Positions 12,046 through 22,753 of a stretch of 64,000 nt of DNA are shown here, piece after piece. Origin of the DNA: Pardosa pseudoannulata (Eukaryota > Arthropoda > Arachnida > Araneae > Lycosidae); the NCBI GenBank assembly GCA_032207245.1, contig CM063500.1:39556123-39620122 (forward strand), read 5' to 3'. Positions within the stretch are counted from its first letter, which is position 1; every line of letters begins with the position of its first letter. The position numbers and the translations under genes were made by a program. The notes below the pieces were generated by a model. It saw only the letters and a list, made by a program, of their open reading frames with translations. It did not search any database and was not told the origin of the DNA.

Positions 12046-12976
12046 GGCGATGATTAAATTCATCAATTTATTACATTATAAGTAGATGAAAATAACATTT
12101 ATTTCTAGCATTATGACATTATTCCTTTATCCATCTCCTTCTTATTTTAAATTAATTAAATATCGTCTGCATTATTTTCATACGTTTTATCAATGAACTT
12201 AGATATTAATCAACTAACATATAGCCCGTCATATGACGGGATCAGTAAAAATTTTTAATTTTCCAGCATTGTAAAGTACCCTATGAAGCAGGTAATAAAA
12301 TGGTTTGTGTTTTGGCTGAGAATTATCTAGTACACGCTCAATAATGTGTTTATCTTCATACTCCTCTAAAGTCTCCCTACATAAGGCAATTTGTCGCAAC
12401 GTCACGAACTACTATAATGACCTTCCCATTCATTTTCATGTTTACAACAGCCAATAGACAAACAATAAACTGCCCTTCCGTTTGAAACTAAAGCCAGAAT
12501 TGTCATAATTTGAGAATTTGCCCTACTGCGTGAATGCAGTTTAGAATCACACTGAATTCATTTAGTCAAACCGTGTGGTTATGTATAAAAAACAAACGCA
12601 CAAACTTCTTAATTTTCAAAGATATATAACTTAAACGCTAGATGTTTATTAGTCCGTGAAATAGACTCCTAGACTTTTAGGAAAATAAATTGTTAATACC
12701 GGTTGTAAAATTTTCATTGCAATAAAAAATAATCGATGATTAAATTTAAAATTATCACTTATATACTTAATCTATTATTTAATACAAATATAAAAAAATT
12801 ATTTGCTTAATATGTAAGTTCAGTGATAAAACGTATGAAAATAATGCACGCGATATTTAAATCATTTAAAATAAGAAATGATTATATGAGATGGTTAAAG
12901 TAATGACGTCATAATGCTAGAAAAATTGTAATTTTTACCTATTTATTGTGTGGATAAATTGATAAATTTAATCGCC
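12046..12976. repeat. Large inverted repeat (foldback), arms about 170 bp
   Basis: The left arm at about 12046-12212 (GGCGATGATTAAATTCATCA ... CATACGTTTTATCAATGAAC) matches the reverse complement of the right arm at about 12801-12976 (GGCGATTAAATTTATCAATT ... CATACGTTTTATCACTGAAC). A palindrome CCCGTCATATGACGGG (12225-12240) sits at the inner edge of the left arm. The loop contains, at about 12395-12545, a copy of the repeat that forms the arms of the foldback at 14822-15367. No coding potential. Confidence 0.8.
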
Positions 12977-13205
12977 TTATGCGGTGAATTCATTCCAGGA
13001 GCTTCATAAATTGTTTTACGAACTAGTGAAATCAATTAAGGTATAACTTAATGAAGTCAGTTTTTCGGAACTAAACAACTACATATTTCAGCATTCTCTT
13101 GGTAAGAAAAATTGATATAATTTCAAAAATATGACGTTAACATTTACTTTCTACGATTTATTATATATATGAAAAACTTTTACAAGCTGTGTTCTTGATT
13201 TGATA

Positions 13206-13350
13206 TGGTATGAAGTGCTGAGGTCTACTGTTTTGCTCCCGATGGTTAATGAGACCGGGACCTACTGCTGATAGTAGATTAGAGACGAATATCCATGCCA
13301 TCAGCGGGATTCGAACCCATAAACTTCGGAACCGAAAAACAGCCATTCAA
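13206..13350 (-). mobile_element. SINE family 1, truncated copy fused to hAT
   Basis: Minus-strand SINE 1 sequence: family 3' part (TACTGTTTTGCTCCC...GAGACCGGGACCTACTGC on the plus strand) and a clear B box, GGGATTCGAACCC. The tRNA-like head is cut where hAT sequence (TATGTTCTCGGAACCCAACA) begins near 13351. Confidence 0.75.
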
Positions 13351-13700
13351 TATTATGTTCTCGGAACCCAACAAACTGTTGCTAATTATTGTTAAATTTT
13401 TAATAACTACTGCAGCTGAAAGAGTCTTCTCAACTCTACAAGTTAAGACGTTTTTAAGAAGCACTAGGAGAGGTCGCAGCACCAACGTTAATAACAGTGT
13501 TATTCAGAATTGAAAGAATATGTATATATATACATATATGCCCAAATTCGAAACTATAGTCTGCATGTAGTAGATTTCTATTTTTGTTTTTAAAAACAGA
13601 CTTAAAACACCACTGCCTCAATTTCATGGGCATACATTGATATATTTCTGTTGTATTGTTGTAGACTTAAAAGTAGCATTAATATTCGTTATATTGAAAT
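13351..13700 (+). pseudogene. hAT transposase C-terminal remnant, copy 2, with downstream repeat
   Basis: The plus strand at 13351-13513 encodes NKLLLIIVKFLITTAAERVF then STLQVKTFLRSTRRGRSTNV. This is the conserved hAT dimerisation domain, in which AAERxFSxLxxxKTxLRST is the hallmark. No DDE core remains. Positions 13540-13697 are the 3' repeat shared with 11560-11725. About 50 codons survive, so it is a fossil. Confidence 0.75.
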
Positions 13701-14660
13701 CTTTCATTACATAGACTGCTGATGAGAATCAAAAGCGGCGGAGCAGAACCATATAGATATTCCAGCCGTCCTAAGTATAAAAAAGTATAAAATTTCATCT
13801 TTCTACAGCTAATCGTTGAGTTATGAAAGATACATACATACGTATGTACAGATAACATTTCCAAAAATTTTAATAATAAATAAATAAAAGTAATGCATCT
13901 GAGACATCTTGAAATTACCAACTTAATAGAAAAATTTTCAAATCGAAAAATAGCTTTTTAAGCTTAAAATAAGTGTGTATGAAAAAAAGAAGGTTTGAGT
14001 AGAGTAAAATAATTATGTTTTTCTAAGAATTTCTTTTGATGATGTAGCTTTTACCTAGCTTGATTTTTTAGAACATTAAATTAATTTTATATAGTTTGGT
14101 CAAATTTTGTTATTTTGAAGGTCTCTTGTTCCCTTAATTACTCAGACCGAAGGTTAGACACAATGCGGCTGTTAGTTAATAAAAGTTTTGCCAACACGCA
14201 CACAGTTATGACAATGTTAAAAATATACAATGTTAAAAAAACGTTCAAACGGACATGCATTGATAAAATTATTTTTCTTTTAATAAAGATTTCTCGTTGG
14301 TAATCAATTGCTAAACTCAAACATTAATTTTCTGTAAGTTATGTATAACAAAGTATGCTTTATAACGTCTTTATTTGAATGATTTATCAATTTTATCTTT
14401 ATCTTTATCTTGAGAAGATAGATACTGAAGTAAAAGCAGCTTTACGTATGAAACAGAATCCGCAAAACAAAACAACTGGAATCTAATCTATTTATGTATA
14501 GCGCTACGCTCGAAAACCGATTATTTAAATATTTCCAACCTTGTATAATGTAAATATATGCTTTGTTTAAAATCTAATCATCATTTCCAAGAAATAGGCA
14601 ATTATAGATTTGTAGCCATGGAAATAAATTGCACATCTAGGTTCTGAAATCAAGGTTGCT
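13701..14660. other. Unassigned intergenic stretch
   Basis: About 950 bp, AT-rich. It contains only a short (TTTATC)n run near 14388-14410 and small overlapping ORFs without homology that I recognise. Confidence 0.45.
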
Positions 14661-14664
14661 ACCA

Positions 14665-14815
14665 TATATACCATTATTGCTATCCAGGTATGTTACCGGA
14701 GACTTCCGCGTCATAATGACGTCAGAAGTCGCCAGAAATGGGAATTTGATACCTAAAATTTCCGTCTTTGACATCATTGTGACGCTGAAGTCGCCTATGA
14801 CATATCTCGACTGCA
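14665..14815. repeat. Hairpin repeat, diverged copy
   Basis: The left half (AGACTTCCGCGTCATAATGA) pairs with the reverse complement of the right half (GACTTCAGCGTCACAATGAT), and the outer parts pair less well. It is clearly related to the stronger hairpin at 15059-15225. Confidence 0.6.
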
Positions 14816-14821
14816 ATTGAT

Positions 14822-15367
14822 GTCAACGTCACGAACTACTATAATGCCCTTCCCATTCATTTTCAGGTTTATAACAACCAATAGACAAACAATAAACTTC
14901 CTTTCCGTTTGAAACTAAAGCCAGAATTGTCGTAAATTGAGATTTGCCCTACTGCGTGAAATCGCCTTATTATAAGCACCCCAACATACAAATTAAGTTG
15001 AAATTCATAGCAGAATTATTGCTGCTAACCGATGGGTTTTTTAGTTTAAAGAAAATTAGGGTGCTACCATATTACAATCGACATATATCACTGGTGAGTT
15101 CTGCGTCATAGTGATGTCAGAGAGGAAAATTTATGGTATGAAATTCCCATCTCTGGTGATTTCTGACTTCATTATGACGTAGAAGTCACCAGTGACATAT
15201 GTCGACTGTAATATGGTAGCATCCCAAAGGTAGTTTCATGCAGCATGGCACGTTTCAACTCATGAAGAGTCTAGCTTTCAAACGGAAGGGTAGCATATTG
15301 GTTGCCTACTGGCTATCGCAAACATGAAAATGAGCTCGAAGGGCATTAAAAGGATTCAGGACGTTGA
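14822..15367. repeat. Composite foldback: inverted arms around a 167-bp hairpin
   Basis: The left arm, 14822-14968 (CAACGTCACGAACTACTATA, CCTTTCCGTTTGAAACTAAA), is repeated in reverse complement at 15229-15367 (CAACGTCCTGAATCCTTTTA, CCCTTCCGTTTGAAAGCTAG). Between them, 15059-15225 is itself a near-perfect palindrome. Its left half starts GGGTGCTACCATATTACAAT and the complement of its right half starts GGGATGCTACCATATTACAG, with about 65 bp per arm. A third, directly oriented copy of the outer arm is at 12395-12545. Confidence 0.8.
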
Positions 15368-16215
15368 GTGAAATCACTCTATACTTAAAGTCTAATTTAA
15401 TTCAAAGAAAAGGCAAATTAACAGTATATAAGAGATTAATAAGACCCATTTTAACCAATTCAGCAGAAACATGGAAGCTCGCAGAAAAAAATAAAGAAAC
15501 TCTGGCAATTAAAAAAAAATTAAGAAGTATTTTTGAGAATATCGAGGTAAATGTTGTATGAAGACGAAGGATAAATACTGAGTTATACAGAAATTAAAAA
15601 AATACAGACATAGTTAATTACATCAGCATTCAAATGTTAAGATGGGCTGGACACAATCAGACCATCAGGACAGATTAAATACTACAAATCTAAAAAAAAA
15701 AGATGGTAAACCAATAGGCACTCGGAAAAAATGCACTTATTTCTGAAGCAATTGTAATCCTCTAAGTATTGAATTTTATTTTGTCTTATGCATCAACTCC
15801 ATCATTAAGCTGTTTTTACCCTGCATCGTGTGCTTACTACGGTTTCACCAATCTTAGTTTATTTTCTCACTCTGCCAAAACTCAAGCAACTTAATAATTT
15901 TGTCTTCCCTTTATTACATCTTACATTAAGGTTTTTATATTATGCCAACTTAAAATCAGTAATCTTGTGCTTATCTTATAGTAAATTATCTTAACTAGAG
16001 GGATTGGCTCCGGGAGTTCAGTTCTTATCACTTTCTGTAATCTGCTTCTGTGGAAAGAGGACTGCTTAATCTTAGATGGTTGGACTCTATTGAAAACGAC
16101 TTCAAATCATTATTTGGAAGTCCTGGTCCAAAGGCAGGAATGCCAGGTATCGAATTCTGGAGATGGTTAGGGCTCATCCAGAGCTAACATGCCTTTTGAA
16201 GATGAAGAAGAACCT
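15364..16215 (+). pseudogene. Non-LTR retrotransposon remnant (C-terminal part of ORF2)
   Basis: The plus strand encodes, in pieces, the tail typical of endonuclease/RT LINE polyproteins. KLTVYKRLIRPILTNSAETW lies at 15412-15480. MLRWAGH, the conserved RLRWxGH block, lies near 15634. RWLDSIENDFKSLFG lies near 16075 and ILEMVRAHPELTC near 16155. Frames change and stops intervene, and neither the RT catalytic core nor the endonuclease is present. A related tail piece lies at 29790-30113. Confidence 0.65.
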
Positions 16216-16309
16216 TGTAAAATAATTAAAATTTTATTTTAATGTGATTTACGTAGCAGACCAAAGCGGCAGAAAATTTTCAATTACATGAAATTCGGCT
16301 ACCGTTATA

Positions 16310-17091
16310 CAGTGGACCCCGCTTAATAGGATCACGGTTAATGTTATCAATCGCTTGTTGTTATCGAAATCACTTAATCCCGATTTTCTCTATTCATTTG
16401 TATGTTAAAATTATCGCTTTATGTGATCGTTACATCGGTTTTCGAACTTCATTTTAACTGACAAAGGAATATTCACAATAAATTCAGAAGGAACCCATTA
16501 TTTTCTTTCACTGTTGTTTGAATTTTCCTGAATTCTCCTCTTCAACCTAGGGAAATGGGGAATGAACAAAGGAGTAGACATTTACACGTTCCTGGAATTT
16601 TTTCAGAAATACAAACACCCTGCTGGTGGTCAGTGGTTGTCAGATAAGCATAAGAGAGTACATTCTTATCGGAACTGAGAAGGAAAGTATTCACATTTTA
16701 TGCCCTGCTCGCCTTCATGCAGCTTGTCCATATTGAAGCCAGAAAGAGAAAGGATTTAACATTAAAACAAAAGATCGAAATTTTAAATTGTTATGATAGG
16801 GTGATTATGATTACGAATAATTTATTAATGATCTTCTTAGAAAAAATTGTAGACAGTCAGCAATGGATCAATGTTTTAAATTATGTGTACAATTCTTATG
16901 TTTTAAAGGATAATATACAGTACATAAATTTAAAGTGAGTTTTTTCATTTTGTTTTGAAATTTAGTACGTGTGAATTAAAGGAGGGGGGTAAAAATCTAA
17001 TTTTGCATATTGTTTATTGTTATCAAAATCACAGTTATTGTTTACAAAATCACGGTGTTCCAAACTGATCACATTAAGCGGACGTCCACTA
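16310..17091 (+). mobile_element. Tigger/pogo-type DNA transposon, copy 1 (deletion derivative)
   Basis: The left end CAGTGGACCCCGCTTAATAG and the right end, on the opposite strand TAGTGGACGTCCGCTTAATG, form the inverted repeat; TA flanks both sides (16308-16309, 17092-17093). A plus-strand piece at 16717-16850 encodes RKRKDLTLKQKIEILNCYDR, the CENP-B-type HTH start of pogo transposases. No DDE domain is left, and the copy at 19971-21676 has the same internal deletion. Confidence 0.8.
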
Positions 17092-17295
17092 TAGTACAGT
17101 TGTTTTGGAGCGATTATAACACAAATAAGAGGCATTTTAAATTTATTTTTCAATTTTTATATTTTACAAGCTTTATTTACTTTTTGTAGCTCTGCATTTT
17201 CTTTTTTGTTCTTTTCCTTTTCTTTTCCGTTTTGTTAATTTTTACAGATTTGGCGACTTTTGCGCCAAAACAGACATGTATGACATCTGTTCCAT

Positions 17296-17375
17296 GGACC
17301 CGTATATAAGCCGACCCCCAACTTTAGGTCTTTAAAAAGCACCGAATTCTCAGCTTATACAAGGAAATATACGGT
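17296..17375. repeat. Short inverted-repeat element
   Basis: The left CCCGTATATAAGCCGACCCC and the complement of the right end, ACCGTATATTTCCTTGTATA, share CCGTATAT and TATAAGC blocks around a short centre. It may be a miniature DNA element. No target duplication was confirmed. Confidence 0.35.
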
Positions 17376-17638
17376 AAGTGAAAATAGGGCACTGTTATTG
17401 TCAAAACACACGGGATATTTGGTCACAAATCTCAGGAGCCTCAAAATTTTGGATTCATAATTTATAATTTTAAAAGAATTTATAATTTTATATGATAAAA
17501 AAAAGAGTGTTGGTCCATATGCTTCTAATTTCATCTGCAGTTTTCATATGCAATTTTGCACACTAGACATTGTAGACAAGAGGAAGATCATAGTTAAATT
17601 TTTTGTGGAATTTTTGTTAACGGAGATATTAACACATT

Positions 17639-18123
17639 GTATGCGGAACACGTACTAGTACGTTTTCTGACTATTGATACTTGAGCGCGGGTCACGTACT
17701 AGTTCGGGTTAGTGTAACAACATGGTTTGTGTGTACAAAAATAACGATATATACAGGAAAACGAAGCTGAATCTTCTTGTCTTTTGCTTTTTTATAATGC
17801 AAAAATGTTTAAATATAACATAATTCGAAAAAATTAAAACTATATACTACTATTTCTATTTGATTTTTTATATTTACGATACTATTATAAATTCATCCAC
17901 TAAAAAATATTTTTTTGTTTACAAAAATCTTATGGTTGTTATTTATATATTTCTATTTATATATTTGTTTATATATTTCAATATAAAATACGATAAGTTA
18001 GTTAAAAAATGAAATAATTTTCGATCTATTGAGATTTAACTGAATAACTAAATTTAGGCGCAAAACGCCCGCTCCCGGTACAATTCTGCTGCGAATTGTA
18101 TCCGCACACAATGTGTTCATTAA
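17639..18123. mobile_element. TTAA-flanked MITE A (piggyBac-like ends)
   Basis: The left end is TTAACACATTGTATGCGGAA. The complement of the right end is TTAATGAACACATTGTGTGC, continuing GGATAC. The shared ACACATTGTRTGCGGA inverted repeat and TTAA at both ends are the mark of piggyBac-mobilised elements. It is 485 bp and non-coding. The left 160 bp recur at 62959-63118 in CAND1 intron 13. Confidence 0.65.
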
Positions 18124-18549
18124 AATCCACAGAGTGCTAATTTCTTCAAGCTTTAAAGTGTACTTTCAAACGACGCTGAGCGAAACCGCAAGCGTAAAGA
18201 AGATGTTTTCTAAGAGTTTCGGATAATTTAAAATTGTAATTTGTTAGTTTTAGAAGGTTGGTTAGTTGGTTTTGAAAGCGCTATGGTCTACTGTTTTGCT
18301 ACACTAATAAAACAATCAAGCACCAATCCAGTCCCCTATGGCCTTGAGACTCTCCAGATTTGTCCTGGTGGTGGTGGGCAGATCTCAAGTACTGGGCTAT
18401 CCAACCCGGCCAGCCCCCTTCGAAGTGCTCGGAGAATTATCTATGTTTTTATGGCTGTATCTGCACTTGGAAAAGCGGGGGCAAAGTCCCTCTTGAATTA
18501 TTAAAATTTATTTAAAAGTATAGGTTGAAAAATTCCGAACCAAAGATAG
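18124..18549. other. Unassigned segment with SINE 1 tail fragment
   Basis: Positions 18257-18303 are the 3' tail of SINE family 1 in minus orientation (AGCGCTATGGTCTACTGTTT). The remainder, including a GC-richer piece at about 18320-18490 (TTGTCCTGGTGGTGGTGGGC), matches nothing I recognise. Confidence 0.45.
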
Positions 18550-19550
18550 TGTAACGGCTACTTCAAAGACTTTGCTTCTCAAAAGAGATTGAGAAATGGA
18601 CTTCGCTTATGTGAAGACAAAGGTGTTGTTTTCCACGGCACCACGATGTCTAGATTTTTGTGTCTTACAGTAGCGAGACAACAGACCAGACAGAAGGCGA
18701 GACTGACAACCAGAAAGATGATCATCGGAACAAGAGAATGCTGAGACGCTGGATCTTCGCCGACACGAAATTCCGGAGACTCCCGGGTTTGCGGCCGGTG
18801 ATTGTCTAGCCCAGACCAATCCAGTTGGTTGAAGGTGAGATCATCGCTAGATGATCCAATGATGAAATTGTGGGTCGGGCCCCCTCTCTTAGATGCCCCT
18901 CTCCTAAAAAAAGACGAGATGAGATTTTTTAAAGAAGTAGTTAGTGGAGCTAGCCACCAACTAATTCGGAGGTCGCCTTGACCAGTCTCTCTAACGGAGA
19001 GTTTCCTTAGCCATAATTACACCTTGGGATTACTTCTTTGAGAATTAGCTAGAGTCAGCTAATTCGGAGGTCGTCTTGACCAGTCTCTCAAAAAGTTTTT
19101 CTTAGCGAAAATCCCACCTTGGGATATATCTCTTTCTGAGATTGATAACGATACCCTGTGGCTTAGGTTTTCTTTTAATTCGATCTTCTTCAGGATTGAA
19201 CGTGTATTCCTCTTAGGAATTCTGACTTTGTTTTTATCTTCTTCGAAGATACCAATTGCTACTTCAAACACTCTCATCTAATTGAGTGTATTGTCTACAT
19301 AATTGCTACCGAGAACTTTTATGCGAAGTTACCGAATTGTTATCTTCCGTCGGTTACTAAACCATTCGGCAGGGACCTTATGTGTACGTCTCTATTCAGG
19401 CCTACGTCTATTGTTTCACATACTTGTGAACGGTAATTGTATTGTGTATATAGAAATGTGTATATAGCTGTGCGGTGTAAATAAACCATTTAATCAAGAA
19501 ACACCTGCTTCTTCATTGTGTCACCTAAAACAGGGACCGGATACGTTAAA
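18550..19550 (+). mobile_element. Solo LTR, gypsy-like, with ATAG target duplication
   Basis: It starts TGTAACGGCTACTTC and ends GGATACGTTAAA (expected CGTTACA), with ATAG on both sides (18546-18549, 19551-19554). A poly(A) signal AATAAA lies at 19481-19486, near the 3' end as expected for plus orientation. It is about 1.0 kb and GC-richer than its surroundings. Internally an imperfect 98-bp tandem duplication begins CTAATTCGGAGGTCG at 18961 and again at 19059. No internal retroviral-type genes are present on either side. Confidence 0.65.
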
Positions 19551-19749
19551 ATAGTAATTTTGTTAAGTTTTTTTAACATTTACCCTCAGTATCTCTAGTT
19601 ACAAACGAAGCTTCTTAGAGGAGCTCCGTTTCTAATTGAAGTCAATAAAAAATTATCTTTGTTCTATACCGAGTGATTTAAGACTAAAATCTAGCAATAA
19701 CAAGAAATTACAAATAAAATAAATTTTTTTGACATTATACATGAATTTT

Positions 19750-19751
<2 letters not shown>

Positions 19752-19813
<62 letters not shown>
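19752..19813. repeat. (AT)n microsatellite
   Basis: About 31 uninterrupted AT units. Confidence 0.97.
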
Positions 19814-19815
<2 letters not shown>

Positions 19816-19970
19816 TTTATCCTTCACCTTGGCATTCTACAATACATTAATGTATTATAAAGATGTAATCTTATTTATTTATAAATATAAAATTAAAATG
19901 ATATTTTCTAGTGTTTTATTCTGTAACACAAGTAAAAGTATATGGCTTATCACATAAACTATTAATTATA

Positions 19971-21676
19971 CAGGGGACTCCGCTTAATGTGATCTCGGTT
20001 AATGTGATCAATGGCTTAATGTTATCGAAATCATTTAACCTTATTTTCTCTATTCATTTGTACGTTAAAATTATCTCTTTATGTGATCGTTACATCGGTT
20101 AATGGGATCAGTTTTCGAACCTCATTTTAACTGGCAAAGGAGTATTCATAATATATTAAGAAATAACCCATTCTTTTCTTTTCCTTCGCTGTTGTTTGCA
20201 TTTCTGAGAATTCTCCTCTTCAACCTAGGGAAATGCAGAATGAACAACGGAGTAGAAAATTACACGTTATTGAAATTTTTCAGAAATACGCACACTCTGC
20301 TGGTGGTCAGTGGTTGTTATATAAGCAGAACGCATCACATTATTATCGGAACTGAGAAGGAGCGTATTCACATTTTATGCCTTGCTGGCTTACATGCAGC
20401 TTGTCGATATGGGAGCCAGAAAGCGAAATGATTTAATGTTAAAACAAAAGGTCGAAATTTTAAATCGTTATGACAGGTTGATTATGATTACGAACAATTT
20501 ATCAATGAGTTTCTTAGAAAAAATTGTAGACATTCAACAATTGATCATTTTTTTAAAATCATGTATACAATGCTCATGTTTTAAAGGATAATATTGTTAC
20601 CAATTTATGAAGCGTAGCGTTCGTGGATTGAGTAGACTTTGAATTAAGACAGCAATAAGAGATTTGAAAAAAAAATTTCAATTTTACAACTCCTCTTCAA
20701 CCTCCACTCAAAATACAGTTTCTTTTAAGTCAAAGAGTTTTTAAATTAATTTTACAATTTACACTAAATCACAAATTTGTGATGAAAATCACACTCAGTT
20801 TATTTAATTTGTGATTAAGTGAATGTTTCAGTCTATTTAGTATGAATGTTATGTGTTTCCTTTGTGCTTTCTTTGTTAATTCAATTAGATTTTAAATATT
20901 CAATTTTTGTAAAATTTTTCCTCAAAATGTTGTTTTTGTTTATGTATCAATTTGTTGAGTTACGATCCCCTCGCCAGATTTCAAACGCCACGCTGCAAGC
21001 ACGCAAGCTGCAAGCACGCCAATTTCGCCAAATGTGGTTGAAGCACCAACAAGATCCATGATTAGAAACAGGAGAGTGGGCTAAGAAGAGGAGTTGAAAA
21101 ATAACAGCACTTTATTCGTAATGCAGGGAAAACACGAATACAGCAGCCAACACCGCGAGAACTGGCTAGCACAGGCGATAGTTCACTAAAACTATTAGCG
21201 CCAAACAACGTAGGTCTTTACCTCTACACATTTCTCAGCTAACTGAACCTCGATCAGGATCGGCCCCCGGTATCTATATCCTAGGGAGAAACTGGAATAT
21301 TCTAGAAAGTACTAGATACAAACGGTCGCTAAGAAAGTCACCAAGTCGCCAAATTTGGCGATAAATCGCCAAACTTGGCGCCAAAAATTTGTCGCCAAAA
21401 ACATCGCCTACGAGCCAATATCTCGCCAAATACATGATTTACCCATTATAATACACAGTATACGGCAAAAATACATGCCAACTTACGAAATTCGTAACAA
21501 TATAGTAGATAAATATAAGGTGTGTGTTTTCATTTTGTTTTGAAATTTAGTACGTGTGAATTAAAAGAGGGGGGGGGTAAATTTATCTAATTTTGCGTAT
21601 CGTTTATTGTTATCAATCGGTTATTGTTATCAAAATCACGATGTCCTGAACTGATCACATTAAGCAGAGTCCATTG
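19971..21676 (+). mobile_element. Tigger/pogo-type transposon, copy 2, interrupted by a solo LTR
   Basis: The left end is CAGGGGACTCCGCTTAATGT. The right end on the opposite strand is CAATGGACTCTGCTTAATGT. TA flanks both (19969-19970, 21677-21678). It aligns along its length with copy 1 at 16310-17091, including the HTH remnant RKRNDLMLKQKVEILNRYDR at about 20415-20475. Without the LTR at 20595-21499 it would be about 800 bp, matching copy 1. Confidence 0.85.
20595..21499. mobile_element. Solo LTR nested in the Tigger element
   Basis: It begins TGTTACCAATTTATG and ends AAATTCGTAACA, with a perfect ATAT duplication at 20591-20594 and 21500-21503. It interrupts sequence that is continuous in the sister Tigger at 16310-17091, which proves the insertion. 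It is 905 bp. Repeated CGCCAA/TTGGCG motifs lie at 21320-21425. Orientation is not certain. Confidence 0.8.
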
Positions 21677-21679
21677 TAT

Positions 21680-22230
21680 ATGTTTATTAAAAAACCACTA
21701 CTTATTTAAAAAGGGTGACAAACAGGAAACCACTCCGGGTGGCATAAGTTATAGGTACGCCTTGATACCGGCATAGTGTTTAACATGAATGCGGTCCTCA
21801 TGATATCCAAAATAACTTCCTTATCTAAAAACATGCTTATTCAAAAAGTCTTTCCAGTTTTATAAAAACTCTTCTTGGCACTGAAATTTTAAAAAGCAGA
21901 GAATTTTTCACTGCTAGATACTTTATAAAAACACTTTACTTTAACCATGATTTCCTGAATTTATTAGGAATAATAAAAAATCCACTGTAATCTAACGATA
22001 TTCCTGATTATTTTTTTTTATTTATCCGCCTAACTGCTATTCATGTTCACCGAACGAAACTTAGAATTGCTGGGCTAGATCCATGTAATCCATATCCTGA
22101 AGATTACGAAGAATAGGAACTTTATTTTATACTGGTGGTAAAACCCTTACAAAATGGAGCTTGGCTTAAGAGTTTGCAAAACCTTCATATTTTCTTCAAA
22201 AAAGTTTGTCCCCAATTAGTGCTACATTCG
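21680..22230. other. Unassigned intergenic stretch
   Basis: About 550 bp, AT-rich, with no ORF, inverted repeat or known element seen. Confidence 0.45.
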
Positions 22231-22234
22231 TAGA

Positions 22235-22412
22235 TTGGTTTGGTTTGGTTTGGAGCGCTACGGTCTACTGTTTTGCACAGGAGGGCTAATGAGACCGGGA
22301 CCTACAGCTTAAAGACGATTCCGAACGGCTACGAACAACCATGCCATAGTGGGATTCGAACCCACGAACTCTGGTACCGACGATCCACGCCCTAACCAAT
22401 CGGCCAGCGTTC
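22235..22412 (-). mobile_element. SINE family 1, copy b (well preserved)
   Basis: Minus-strand SINE with GCTGGCCGATTGGTTAGGGC (A-box region), GTTCGTGGGTTCGAATCCCA (B box) and a (CCAAA)n tail. The flanks CTACATTCGTAGA (22222-22234) and CTACATTCGTGGA (22414-22426) form a target duplication with one mismatch. The head resembles class II (Leu/Ser-type) tRNAs. Confidence 0.88.
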
Positions 22413-22753
22413 ACTACATTCGTGGAAAAATAAAAAATGATAATGAAAATACCAAGTTGTGATAATTTTAATAGCATATAAAACAATTTTAAATGATATT
22501 TAAGGAATTTTTTCTCTTAATATCGCTTTAGTATTACATGTTAAGTTATGCTGAAGAAGATTATTTATTTATCTATTTTCTTGTAATTAGAAGTATAAGT
22601 GTACAACGAAGTTCTACGGAAATAAGAACCGGTTAAGGAGTTTGCTATGCATCTTATATTTAATAGTCTTCTATATAAAAATATTTGTTTACTATCTATG
22701 ATTAGAGATATTTCTAAAAAATGGATCTATTATTTCTAATTAAGTATTAATTA

